In this document: positions 36,342-45,090 of the stretch, piece by piece
How positions within the stretch are numbered: the first letter of the stretch is position 1
Layout of the letters: each line of letters opens with the position of its first letter
NCBI GenBank assembly: GCA_945870145.1
Contig: CAMBQV010000003.1
Span: forward strand, 1 to 46,499
Reading direction: 5' to 3'
DNA: 46,499 nt
Origin: Akkermansia muciniphila
Lineage (GTDB): Bacteria > Verrucomicrobiota > Kiritimatiellia > RFP12 > UBA1067
Notes under the pieces: generated by a model
Seen by the model: only the letters and a program-made list of their open reading frames with translations
The model's database searches: none
What the model was told of the DNA's origin: nothing
Program-made: the position numbers and the translations under genes

Positions 36342-37540
36342 CGGACGGCCTGTTCGAGAAAATCCTCAGGCGTCGAGGCTCCGCTGGTGACCCCCAGGGA
36401 GTGATAAGGACTCCAATCTGTATGCAGGAGCTCGGAAAGGTCGCTGACCAAAACAGCCTCTGAACCTGCTGCCTGAGCGGTCTCCACCAGCCGTTGACTG
36501 TTGGAACTGTTGGCCGAACCTAGGACAATAACACACGCGCAGTGGTGTGCTAAATCCTTCACCGCCCGCTGACGGTCACGAGTTGCATAACAGATGTCTG
36601 TATGGGGAGGGGAGACAAGCTGGGTGTATCGGCTCCGCAGGGCAGCCATGACTTCCGCAACCTGGGATTCGCCGAGTGTGGTCTGGGTCACTACGGCAAT
36701 GGGACGGTCTAGCGGAAGGTCGAGTCGCCCCACCTCTTCTGCGTTTTCAACGACATGGACACGCTCTGGAGCCTCCCCGACCACGCCGATGACCTCTTCG
36801 TGGTTCCGATGGCCGATGCAGACGATCGCGATTCCCGTGGAGGCAAAGCGCTTGACCTCGTCATGCACCTTGGCGACAAAGGGGCAGGTCGCATCAATGA
36901 CCGTCAGGTTGCGGGAGGCGGCCTCCTGACGGACTTTTGGCGAGACCCCATGAGCTGAAAAAAGGAGCTTGGCGCCCTCCGGGACATCCTCCACGCATTT
37001 GACAAAATGTAGTCCCATGGACGTGAGACGTGTGACAACATGCTGGTTATGAACAATCTCGTTGAGACAGAAGATCGTTTCGTTCCCGCTCTTTTGCTCG
37101 AGCGTCTTCTCCGCCATGTGAATCGCCCGCGCGACACCCGTACAAAAGCCATGGGGCTGAGCAATAAAAAGACTGTTGAAGCCCGAACCCTGATCCTCTC
37201 CTAGCTCATACCCATCAGAAGGCTCTTCGTCCTGGAAGAGCGTGGGATCATCCTGTTCGAGCGACCTCAGGATCTGCTCGGCAGGAATCGCCGTTTTCTT
37301 TTGCGTGTTGCACGTTTGACATGCCGGCACGATATTGCCTTTTGTACTGGTACCACCACGCGCGACCGGCACGATGTGATCCATGGTGATGTCTTCGGAC
37401 GCGACCTTCTTCTTGCAGTAATGACAGACCCCAGCCTGCCGCTGTTGTTGCCACCAGACGCTTTTTCGTAAGGCTTTCGCCTTCTCTCGCTCCCGTTTGC
37501 TGTGATCGGGATCGCTCGGACTGTCAATCCACTCGCTCAT
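36308..37540 (-). CDS. ispH: HNH endonuclease domain fused to 4-hydroxy-3-methylbut-2-enyl diphosphate reductase (IspH)
   Basis: HNH core GVCHYCKKKVASEDITMDHIVPVARGGTSTKGNIVPACQTCNTQKK; IspH from about 37180 with cysteines in HGFCTGV, DATCPFVAKVH, DICYATRDRQ and SAHGVSP, GSANSSNSQRL. No stop between domains. Confidence 0.93.
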   Translation of the reverse strand: MSEWIDSPSDPDHSKREREKAKALRKSVWWQQQRQAGVCHYCKKKVASEDITMDHIVPVARGGTSTKGNIVPACQTCNTQKKTAIPAEQILRSLEQDDPTLFQDEEPSDGYELGEDQGSGFNSLFIAQPHGFCTGVARAIHMAEKTLEQKSGNETIFCLNEIVHNQHVVTRLTSMGLHFVKCVEDVPEGAKLLFSAHGVSPKVRQEAASRNLTVIDATCPFVAKVHDEVKRFASTGIAIVCIGHRNHEEVIGVVGEAPERVHVVENAEEVGRLDLPLDRPIAVVTQTTLGESQVAEVMAALRSRYTQLVSPPHTDICYATRDRQRAVKDLAHHCACVIVLGSANSSNSQRLVETAQAAGSEAVLVSDLSELLHTDWSPYHSLGVTSGASTPEDFLEQAVRYLEQQGFSLV

Positions 37541-38396
37541 GCTTTTTAAAAAGTCCTGTCCGCCAGTTTTCAATACGAAGCGACTCCACCTCTTGCATTC
37601 CCAGCGCCTCATACGCCGCCTTAACGCCGTCATATTGTTCTACCAGAATACCCGACACAATCAGACGGGAGGAGAGGGACGCAATAATCTGCGGTGCAAA
37701 TTGGATGAGCACCGGCGCCAGAATGTTGGCGACCACGATGTCCGCAGGCGGATAGGGGTGGGAGAGGTCATCAATAGTAATGGGGATGGAGACGTTGTTG
37801 ATTTCAGCGTTTTCGTCAGAGACCTTTTTGCAGTCCGGATCATTATCAAAGCCGCGCACATCCTTGAAGCCCAATAATGCCGCGCCGATAGCCAGAATAC
37901 CTGAGCCGCAACCCATATCGAGCACCGAGCGGTTCACGTTTTCGGCGGCCAGCTGATCCAGGAATCGGAGACAGCCTTGAGTTGTCGCATGCTTGCCGGT
38001 ACCGAAGCTGAGACCGGGATCGAGCGTAATCACCACCTCGCCGGGTTTCGCCTCATATTTTTCCCAGGAGGGACGCACCACGATGCGATCAGAAATTTTT
38101 TCCACATGGAAGAAGCGCTTCCAGGCTTCGGCCCAGTCCGCGCGCGCGAGTGTGGAGAGCTCGGGCTTTAACGCCGGCAGGCCAGCCAGTTCGGCGGCTT
38201 GTTGGAGTGATTGGCAGACGCTCTCCACTTGCGAGGCATCTTCCAAAAAGACATCGAGGCGGCAGACCTTGGTCTCCACGTCAAACCACGCTGTCGGCGT
38301 AAAGACATCCGAGTCCAGCAGTTCAAATAGGGCGTCAACGTCTCCTTCCGCAATTGCGCAGGAGACAACAGTCAGAGTGTCAGGTATCATTTGCAA
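37524..38396 (-). CDS. prmA: ribosomal protein L11 methyltransferase
   Basis: DPGLSFGTGKHATTQGCLRFLD, VLDMGCGSGILAIGAALLG, DIVVANILAPVLI. Confidence 0.95.
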   Translation of the reverse strand: MQMIPDTLTVVSCAIAEGDVDALFELLDSDVFTPTAWFDVETKVCRLDVFLEDASQVESVCQSLQQAAELAGLPALKPELSTLARADWAEAWKRFFHVEKISDRIVVRPSWEKYEAKPGEVVITLDPGLSFGTGKHATTQGCLRFLDQLAAENVNRSVLDMGCGSGILAIGAALLGFKDVRGFDNDPDCKKVSDENAEINNVSIPITIDDLSHPYPPADIVVANILAPVLIQFAPQIIASLSSRLIVSGILVEQYDGVKAAYEALGMQEVESLRIENWRTGLFKKHERVD

Positions 38397-38468
38397 AATA
38401 TCATAGCATCTGCGTGCCCGATCGGCTACAGAAAAGGGGATTCGTTTCTATCAAAGGTCTTATCGATC

Positions 38469-38563
38469 CCCCCGGCCTTGTGCCGGGGGTGAAGGAAGCT
38501 GGGTGGCGGTACGTCATCTCCTCCCTCAAACAACGTTTGCCTCCACCGACGCAAGGTCGGTGG
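38469..38563. repeat. paired hairpins in inverted orientation
   Basis: CCCCCGGC-CTTGT-GCCGGGGG (38469..38489) and CCACCGAC-GCAAG-GTCGGTGG (38543..38563); loops are CTTGT and, on the other strand, CTTGC. Confidence 0.65.
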
Positions 38564-38796
38564 GCGGCCGAGGTCAATGAATTGGAGTTGCGCCCCTGTT
38601 TTACTTGCGCCTTGAAGTTAAAAGACAAAAACAGGTATACTCTCATGCCTGATGTTAACCGTGTAAATCATGAACGACTCCGCGTTGGCGTTGGCGGGGT
38701 TAGAGGAAGATCAGCGTTCGGCGCAAGAGATTGTGATGGATATTTAAAACAGGTAGGCAATTTAGCAGTAACAGAGCAATAGAAAAAGGAGTTCAC

Positions 38797-40014
38797 ATGC
38801 AACGGAGGACATTTTTCATCAATTCAATGGCTTTGGCGGTAACGGAAACGCTCTTCGCACAAACCAACAAAGTGACGGCGGAGCTTCCGGCGAAACTTGA
38901 GGATAGGTCACGGAAGATCAAGGTCGGTTTTGTCGGCGGGGGTGGACGCGGACACTGGATTGCCGGTTTGTTCAAGGCGCACGGCGGATACGAAGCTGTC
39001 GCCGTGGCGGATTATTTCCAACCTGTGGCGGACAAGCTGGGGGACGTCTTTGGGGTGGCACGCGACAAGCGGTTTTCGGGATTGTCGGGTTATAAACGCG
39101 TCATTGAAAGCGGAATTGAAGCTCTGGTGATTGAAGATGTGCCCTACTTCTATCCTGAACAGGCCGCGGCGGCAGTGGCAGCGGGATTGCATGTGTACAT
39201 CGCCAAACCCGTGGCGGTGGATGTGCCCGGTACGCTGGCCATCGGCGAAGCGGGAAAAGCGGCGACACAGAAAGAGCGTGTCTTCTTGGTCGACTATCAG
39301 ATTCCCACCGATCCGTTTAACAGTGAGGTCGCTCAACGTATTCAGGCTGGAGGGCTGGGGCCGCTTGCGCAGGTGCAGACCTACGGAATTAGCAATGGGT
39401 TCTTTGATCCGCCGAAAACCGAGACGATCGAAAGTCGGTTGAGGGGTTTGATCTGGGTGAACGATGTGGCCTTGGGCTGCGACAATATCGGCAATTATGA
39501 TATTCATGCCATCGATGCGGCCATCTGGGTTCTTAAACAGCGGCCCATCTCTGCCGTGGGAACCTCCCGGAGCTGTCGCAAAGAGCCGCACGGAGATGGT
39601 CGCGACGTGATTTCACTGGTGTACGAATATGCCGATGGCGTGATCCATAACCATTATGGCACGGCGTTGAAAAACAACTCGGAGAGTATCTTGCGCGCCA
39701 CCTTTGCCGGACGCGATGCCAATGCGCAAATCATCTATGCGGGAAAAGCGTTTTTGCGCGGCGGGTCGCAACATTACGGCGGCGGCACCGTGGAGAACCT
39801 CTATAAGGCCGGCGCGGAACGCAATATCGCGTCGTTCTACAGGGATATCCTCAACGCGCGCTATGAAAACGAAACGGTCCCTCGGGCAGTGGACGGAACC
39901 CTCGCCTGCATCTTGGGCCGCGAGGCTGCCGCACGGGGTTGCAAACTCACGATGAAGGAGTTGCTCGCGGAAAACCGCAAACTGGATGTCGACCTCAAGG
40001 GACTTAAGGACTAA
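38797..40014 (+). CDS. Gfo/Idh/MocA family oxidoreductase, Tat-like signal
   Basis: MQRRTFFINSMALAV leader; IKVGFVGGGGRGHWIAGLF Rossmann; GLHVYIAKPVAVDVPGT. Confidence 0.9.
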   Translation: MQRRTFFINSMALAVTETLFAQTNKVTAELPAKLEDRSRKIKVGFVGGGGRGHWIAGLFKAHGGYEAVAVADYFQPVADKLGDVFGVARDKRFSGLSGYKRVIESGIEALVIEDVPYFYPEQAAAAVAAGLHVYIAKPVAVDVPGTLAIGEAGKAATQKERVFLVDYQIPTDPFNSEVAQRIQAGGLGPLAQVQTYGISNGFFDPPKTETIESRLRGLIWVNDVALGCDNIGNYDIHAIDAAIWVLKQRPISAVGTSRSCRKEPHGDGRDVISLVYEYADGVIHNHYGTALKNNSESILRATFAGRDANAQIIYAGKAFLRGGSQHYGGGTVENLYKAGAERNIASFYRDILNARYENETVPRAVDGTLACILGREAAARGCKLTMKELLAENRKLDVDLKGLKD

Positions 40015-40057
40015 TCGGCTCCGTGAGTTGAAGACATTTCGGATCTTGCCTAAAACT

Positions 40058-40092
40058 TCAGGTGTTAGGGGCTAGGGGTCAGGGTTCAGGAA
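40058..40092. repeat. degenerate heptamer array (NYAGGNN x5)
   Basis: TCAGGTG TTAGGGG CTAGGGG TCAGGGT TCAGGAA. Confidence 0.75.
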
Positions 40093-40224
40093 ATACTTTG
40101 TGGCGAACCTTGTCGCGCCTGTCCGCCGTAACCCGAAGGGCGAAGGTGGAAACTTTGTCGATTCAAAAACTCTTCGTCTTTGTGCCTCCGTGTTGAAAAG
40201 TTACTCTTCAGTTTATTCCCGGGG

Positions 40225-40259
40225 CACTGATAACTGACCACTGGTTACTGATGACTGTG
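40225..40259. repeat. degenerate heptamer array (NACTGNN x5)
   Basis: CACTGAT AACTGAC CACTGGT TACTGAT GACTGTG. Confidence 0.75.
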
Positions 40260-40336
40260 CCGCCCCCGGCAGTTGGCTGGTAGAGGCATAAGCACCATTT
40301 AAAATTTTTGACCGGATACGTTCTCGCTTGTCTATT

Positions 40337-40365
40337 TGCATGAAATGTGATTACATATTCATGCA
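40337..40365. promoter_or_regulatory. candidate operator of the VapBC module
   Basis: TGCATGAA-ATGT-GATT-ACAT-A-TTCATGCA nested inverted repeat, 21 bp before the antitoxin start. Confidence 0.55.
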
Positions 40366-40386
40366 CAAAGAAAAGGGAGGTCTAAA

Positions 40387-40650
40387 ATGGCTATATTACA
40401 GGTTCGAAGCATGGATAATATGTTGTATGATGCACTGGGCAGGCTGGCGGCATCAGAAAATCGCTCTATCAGCCAGCAAGTCATTGAGATTATTAAGACT
40501 TATTTAGGCACGCCACGCCAGGAGCTTATCAGCAGGGACGATGCGGCGTTGTCGTTAGCTGGAGCGTGGAAAGATGAGCGGTCTGAGAAGGAAATTGTGA
40601 AGGAGATTCGCAAGAGTCGCGCAACAAAAAGATTTCAGGAGGTGTTATAA
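40387..40650 (+). CDS. VapB/FitA-type ribbon-helix-helix antitoxin
   Basis: MAILQVRSMDNMLYDALGRLAASENRSISQQVIEIIKTYL; abuts PIN toxin. Confidence 0.85.
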   Translation: MAILQVRSMDNMLYDALGRLAASENRSISQQVIEIIKTYLGTPRQELISRDDAALSLAGAWKDERSEKEIVKEIRKSRATKRFQEVL

Positions 40651-41043
40651 ATGTACTTGCTTGATACGGATACGTTGATTTATTTTCTCAAGGGTAATGC
40701 TTCCGTGCTTGCGCATTTTAAAGCGAGCAGGAATATGCCCAAGGCTTTTTCCGTTGTGACGTATGGGGAGTTGATCTATGGCTGTCGTAAATCACAGCGC
40801 ATGAACGAAAATTTGGCAAAAGTGAGACATTTGGCAGAGATCTATCCCGTCATCGATGTAACGCGTCCAATCATGGAGTGTTTTGGTGAATTAAAGGCCA
40901 TTCTCAGTTCAGCGGGAACAGTGGTTGATGATTTTGATTTGCTGATTGGCTGTACGGCGCTGACTATGAATTATTCCATGGTGACCAACAACATTAAACA
41001 TTACCAGAAAATTCCAGGACTCAAGGTGGTGAATTGGGCGTGA
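40651..41043 (+). CDS. VapC-type PIN-domain ribonuclease toxin
   Basis: MYLLDTDTLIYFLKGN, SVVTYGELIYG, VVDDFDLLIGCTAL. Confidence 0.95.
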   Translation: MYLLDTDTLIYFLKGNASVLAHFKASRNMPKAFSVVTYGELIYGCRKSQRMNENLAKVRHLAEIYPVIDVTRPIMECFGELKAILSSAGTVVDDFDLLIGCTALTMNYSMVTNNIKHYQKIPGLKVVNWA

Positions 41044-41100
41044 CTTAAAGCGTGCCTATAGAGGGGCCTTTGGTTGAGCAAACAACCGGGATAACCTTCG

Positions 41101-41138
41101 GGGCCAGAGTCAGGGGCTAGAGTCGGGGCTAGAGTCGA
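41101..41138. repeat. degenerate short tandem repeat (AGAGTC-GGGGCT)
   Basis: gggccagagtcaggggctagagtcggggctagagtcga. Confidence 0.65.
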
Positions 41139-41253
41139 TCATTCATAAATCATTGACATCGCTACGTTCCGGACCCCTCGCGAATGATAACTGATAAAGA
41201 GCGCGCTACAGCGTATTGGGAGACGTTCCGAATCCTCAGAGAAAAGAAAACAG

Positions 41254-41688
41254 ATGAAAATATCGTGGATTGTATTACTGGTTGCCTGCATCACCATGTT
41301 GCTAGGAACATGTTCCATAGAACAGATAGCTATAGAAAGAGAGGTGCTAAGCATCTGTAACTTTACTTATTGGGGAGCTAAATGTTCATCAAAAAAAATT
41401 ATACCTCTTAGAGTAATAAAAATGGTTGATGTCCAGTTGTGTACGAGTTATATGCATAAAGGAGGAACACCCTATGGAGTAAGTATCATAACAGATACGG
41501 AGCGGACATTATTAACGTCCTGCATATTTAACTCGGAAGAAAAGGCGAGGAAAGTAAAAAAACAGATTGAAGATGGAATTAGTAGTGGAACTTTCTTCTC
41601 GAGGCGAATGGCGAATTTTGTTTGCGTTTATGCAAGTTTGATTGGAGTGATTTTATGGTTTCTCTTTGACCGTAAGATTTTTCAGTGA
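41254..41688 (+). CDS. hypothetical membrane protein
   Basis: 144 aa with N- and C-terminal hydrophobic segments; no recognised domain. Confidence 0.5.
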   Translation: MKISWIVLLVACITMLLGTCSIEQIAIEREVLSICNFTYWGAKCSSKKIIPLRVIKMVDVQLCTSYMHKGGTPYGVSIITDTERTLLTSCIFNSEEKARKVKKQIEDGISSGTFFSRRMANFVCVYASLIGVILWFLFDRKIFQ

Positions 41689-41713
41689 TTGAAATATTAG
41701 GAAAGGAAATCAA

Positions 41714-42214
41714 ATGAAAAAAATAGGAATGTTGTTTGTCATGTTAGCGTTAGTCGCCGTTATAGGGCTAACTCAAAAAGCGCCGGCTGATGTGTCCGCA
41801 CGCCTCAAGGAACTGAACAGCTACTGGGCGGAGGTCTCCCGCTGTGTCCGAGAAGGGGACTTTGCGGGCTACAAGGCAACCTGCCATCCGGAGGGTGTCA
41901 TTGTCTCCGGAACAAGCCAGAAAGCGTATCCCCTTTCAGAAGCGCTCGTTCGCTGGGAGCAGGATTTTACCAATACAAAATCAGGCAAAGTGAAAGGTAA
42001 CGTGGTATTTCGATTCAGCCAGCGGCTGGGCGATAGAACCACGGCCCACGAGACCGGCATGTTCTGCTATACCACGTTTAAACCCGATGGCACCAGTAGC
42101 AATGACTATATTCATCTGGAAGCCCTGCTGCTGAAACGCGGCACTTGGCAAATCATGATGGAGTATCAGAAGTCACGCGGCACCGAAGAAGAGTGGAATA
42201 AACTTAAGGAGTAA
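41714..42214 (+). CDS. hypothetical secreted NTF2-like/SnoaL-type protein
   Basis: Signal peptide; WAEVSRCVREGDFAGYKATCHPEGVIVSG pattern suggests the NTF2-like fold. Confidence 0.6.
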   Translation: MKKIGMLFVMLALVAVIGLTQKAPADVSARLKELNSYWAEVSRCVREGDFAGYKATCHPEGVIVSGTSQKAYPLSEALVRWEQDFTNTKSGKVKGNVVFRFSQRLGDRTTAHETGMFCYTTFKPDGTSSNDYIHLEALLLKRGTWQIMMEYQKSRGTEEEWNKLKE

Positions 42215-42248
42215 GTTGCTGTACGGTGCGGGCGGCGGGTCTACATCT

Positions 42249-42310
42249 AAGGTGTGGCAGACATTCCTGTCTGCCTTTTATTGCGCAGACAGGAATGTCT
42301 GCGCCACCTT
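42249..42310. repeat. paired hairpins (REP/BIME-like)
   Basis: GGCAGACA-TTCC-TGTCTGCC and GCGCAGACA-GGAA-TGTCTGCGC enclosed by AAGGTG/CACCTT. Confidence 0.82.
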
Positions 42311-42331
42311 TCTGAACCCTGCCCCCACTCC

Positions 42332-43906
42332 CTACACCTCCGTACAAACCGCGGCGTGGGCGTTGATCTCTTTGCGGATGTCCGCCATGAGTTTTTCACC
42401 GACGCAGGTGTTTACCTTGACGATCGCGAGGGAGCGGTTCGTCTTAGGATCATGCGGATTGCGCATGTCTTCGATGTTGATGCCCGCATCGGCCAGTTTA
42501 CGGCTGATGGTGGCGATGACACCGGGACGGTCGTCGTAGACACAGAAGAGCGTCATGCCGTTTGGTTCGAAGTAGAGACGGTCGAATTCGTCAATGCGTG
42601 AAACCATGAGGTGGCTCTCGGTCACTGTGCCGCGGATGCTGTAGCGACGAAGTTGCTTGTCCTCGCGTTCCACAGTCATATCCACGGTCAACGCATTACC
42701 ATAGCCCTTGTCAATCGTTTCGCGGTTCACGAGCTCAATACCCATATCCTTGAGGAACTTGAGCGCCGCCTTGTAGTCGTTGTAACGGTCGAAATCGGTC
42801 CAGAGTCCGGAGAGGACCGAGACGGTCAGCCACTTGCTGAAGGGCGCGAGCTGTCCGTAGAAACTGGTCTCCAGAATCTTGATCGGACGGGTTGTGCCGG
42901 CGATCTGACGGATGAGCATGGAGAGCTGATAGGCCAGTTCGCAATAGGCGCGTTCGAGTCCGTCGGGGATATCGCGGTTGACGATGCAACTCATATCGCC
43001 CTTTTCATCCAGATCAATGAGCTCCTTGGCGGCGCGTTCGGCAGCCACATAGTTCGCCTCATTGGTGTTGGCGCCCAGATGGGGGAGCATGAGGTCGGCG
43101 ATGTCCGCCATCGGCTTCGGTCCTGCCTCGTCCTTGGTGTAAACATCGTTCAGATAGCGCAGTCCCTTTTCCGCCTTGATGGCGCGGAAGGCATCCTCGT
43201 CAATGATGCCATAGCGTGCGCAGTTGACAAGGGTGGCGCCCTTCTTCATCAGGCCGAGTAGCTTGGTGCTGACGAGGTTCTTGGTGCTTTCACCGCCCGG
43301 GATGTGAAGGGTAACGTAATCGCACTGGGCGAAAATCTGTTCGAGGGTTGCGCTCTCGATGCCCAGATCGCGCATGCGGTCCGTGGTGATGATCGGGTCG
43401 TATGCGAGGAAGCGGCACTCAAACCCAGTCAGACGCTTGGCGACTAGGCGTCCGATGTTACCGAGACCGACAATGCCGACGGTCTTGCCGGTGAGCTCCT
43501 TGCCCATGTATTTGTTCTTCTCCCAGAGACCTGCGCGCGTGGTCGTGTCACCTGCAACGATATGGCGCGCGTCCGCCAGCATCATGGCAATCACCTCTTC
43601 AGCTACGCCATTCGCATTGGCGCCTGGGGTGTTCATGACATCCACCCCTTTTTTGCGGGCATGCTTGATGTCAATCGTGTCAAAACCTGCGCCAGCGCGG
43701 ACCACAACCTTCAACTGGGGCAGGGCATCCATGATTGCATCGGAGACTTTTTCACTGCGCACGATGAGGGCGTAGGTTTCCGGGTGGAGCTTTACCAGCT
43801 CTTCGATGGGGGTCTTTCCGTCCTGAACCACGGCGTAACCGCCATGTGCCTTGAGAAGGTCAGCCGCGACGGAATCTAACTTTGTTGGGATAAGAACCTT
43901 TTTCAT
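42332..43906 (-). CDS. serA: D-3-phosphoglycerate dehydrogenase with C-terminal ACT domain
   Basis: VVVRAGAGFDTIDIKHARKKGVDVMNTPGANANGVAEE, GKTVGIVGLGNIGRLVAKRL, ACT-like DRPGVIATISRKLADAGINIEDM. Confidence 0.95.
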   Translation of the reverse strand: MKKVLIPTKLDSVAADLLKAHGGYAVVQDGKTPIEELVKLHPETYALIVRSEKVSDAIMDALPQLKVVVRAGAGFDTIDIKHARKKGVDVMNTPGANANGVAEEVIAMMLADARHIVAGDTTTRAGLWEKNKYMGKELTGKTVGIVGLGNIGRLVAKRLTGFECRFLAYDPIITTDRMRDLGIESATLEQIFAQCDYVTLHIPGGESTKNLVSTKLLGLMKKGATLVNCARYGIIDEDAFRAIKAEKGLRYLNDVYTKDEAGPKPMADIADLMLPHLGANTNEANYVAAERAAKELIDLDEKGDMSCIVNRDIPDGLERAYCELAYQLSMLIRQIAGTTRPIKILETSFYGQLAPFSKWLTVSVLSGLWTDFDRYNDYKAALKFLKDMGIELVNRETIDKGYGNALTVDMTVEREDKQLRRYSIRGTVTESHLMVSRIDEFDRLYFEPNGMTLFCVYDDRPGVIATISRKLADAGINIEDMRNPHDPKTNRSLAIVKVNTCVGEKLMADIRKEINAHAAVCTEV

Positions 43907-44040
43907 GCTTCAACTGTCCCTTGGGGTTTGATAATCTGTTTACATCACTAGAGGAAGCTAAGAATGACCCGCTTCTCTGTAAAGTGAATTAGTGTAGCGC
44001 AAACCGTTTGGAAACGCAAGAACGAGCAGGAAAAAGCCTC

Positions 44041-45090
44041 ATGAAGAAACAACGTCTCTTTTGCATTGTATCGCTAGTCTCTTTGTGCGCGAGCGCACAA
44101 TTTGAAGACCCGTCCAGTCAGCGTCCAGCAGGAGCCCCTCCCAAAAATTCCGGATATGCAACTGATCAGTTTGAAGGTTTTAAAAATCTGGATCCAGACG
44201 AACGACTCTCCCAGAAGGAGGACTCGATCTGGTTTGGCGTATCGGCTGAATCAGCTGCCCATCAACTGGCTTATTGCCGCAAAGCTTTTGCCGATGGATA
44301 TCTGCGTCGCGCACGCAAGGGCTACGAGGCGTTGATCCGCAAATGGCCGACCACCAAGGAGGCTGCTGAGGCTCAGCTCGGACTCGCGCAACTTTATGAA
44401 GCACGCAAAAACTATGCGCGTGCATTTGAAGAGTATCTGTATTTGTTGACCTTCTATTCAGGCGCGTGTCCCTACAACGATATTTTAGATCGGCAGTTTA
44501 AAATTGCAAATCTGCTGCGAGCGGATAACAAAAGTATGTTTGGCTTTCTCCTTGGGGAGTCTGAGGAAAACCGGGTGCGTTATGAACAGATTGTGCGCAA
44601 GGCCCCTCGTTCCGAAATGGCGCCCAAGTGTATGCTGATCATCGGTGATATTCGACAAGAACAAAAAGAGATGGAGGAAGCCATCAAAGTCTATGATGGC
44701 TTGTTGAATCGCTTCCCCAAGTCGCCAGAGGCTGAAGTCGCTGCCTTCTTTGCTTCTCAGGCTCGTTATGAGCGTGCGAAGAACCAGAAGTCGAATGAGG
44801 CCAATCTGCGCGATGCCCGCTCCTTTATGCAGTCGGTCGTACAGATCATGCCAGGACATCCTCAGAAAGATCAGCTCGCCCTGTGGGTGGCGGAACTCAG
44901 CGAGCAACTCGAGGAGCATAGTTACGCCACGGCAATCTTTTATGATACCAAGCAACGGAATACGGCAGCGGCAATCGCGGCCTATCGTCGTTTTCTCTCG
45001 GAATTTCGTAGTTCAAAATATGAAGAGCGTGTGCGTGAACGTCTCCTGGAACTCGAAGCACGTGAACCCAAGAAAGGAACCGAAAAATGA
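44041..45090 (+). CDS. BamD-like/TPR outer membrane assembly protein
   Basis: Signal peptide from ATG 44041; YRKAFADGYLRRARKGYEALIRKWPTTKEAAEAQLGLAQLYEARKNYARAFEEYLYLL. Confidence 0.75.
   Translation: MKKQRLFCIVSLVSLCASAQFEDPSSQRPAGAPPKNSGYATDQFEGFKNLDPDERLSQKEDSIWFGVSAESAAHQLAYCRKAFADGYLRRARKGYEALIRKWPTTKEAAEAQLGLAQLYEARKNYARAFEEYLYLLTFYSGACPYNDILDRQFKIANLLRADNKSMFGFLLGESEENRVRYEQIVRKAPRSEMAPKCMLIIGDIRQEQKEMEEAIKVYDGLLNRFPKSPEAEVAAFFASQARYERAKNQKSNEANLRDARSFMQSVVQIMPGHPQKDQLALWVAELSEQLEEHSYATAIFYDTKQRNTAAAIAAYRRFLSEFRSSKYEERVRERLLELEAREPKKGTEK

Noticed and set aside
38354-38782. 142-aa ORF downstream of prmA on the opposite strand
   Set aside because: Covers the hairpin pair and intergenic DNA; no motifs.
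40058-40260. Possible CRISPR array
   Set aside because: Units are 7 nt and degenerate with no spacer-repeat structure, and no cas gene is present.
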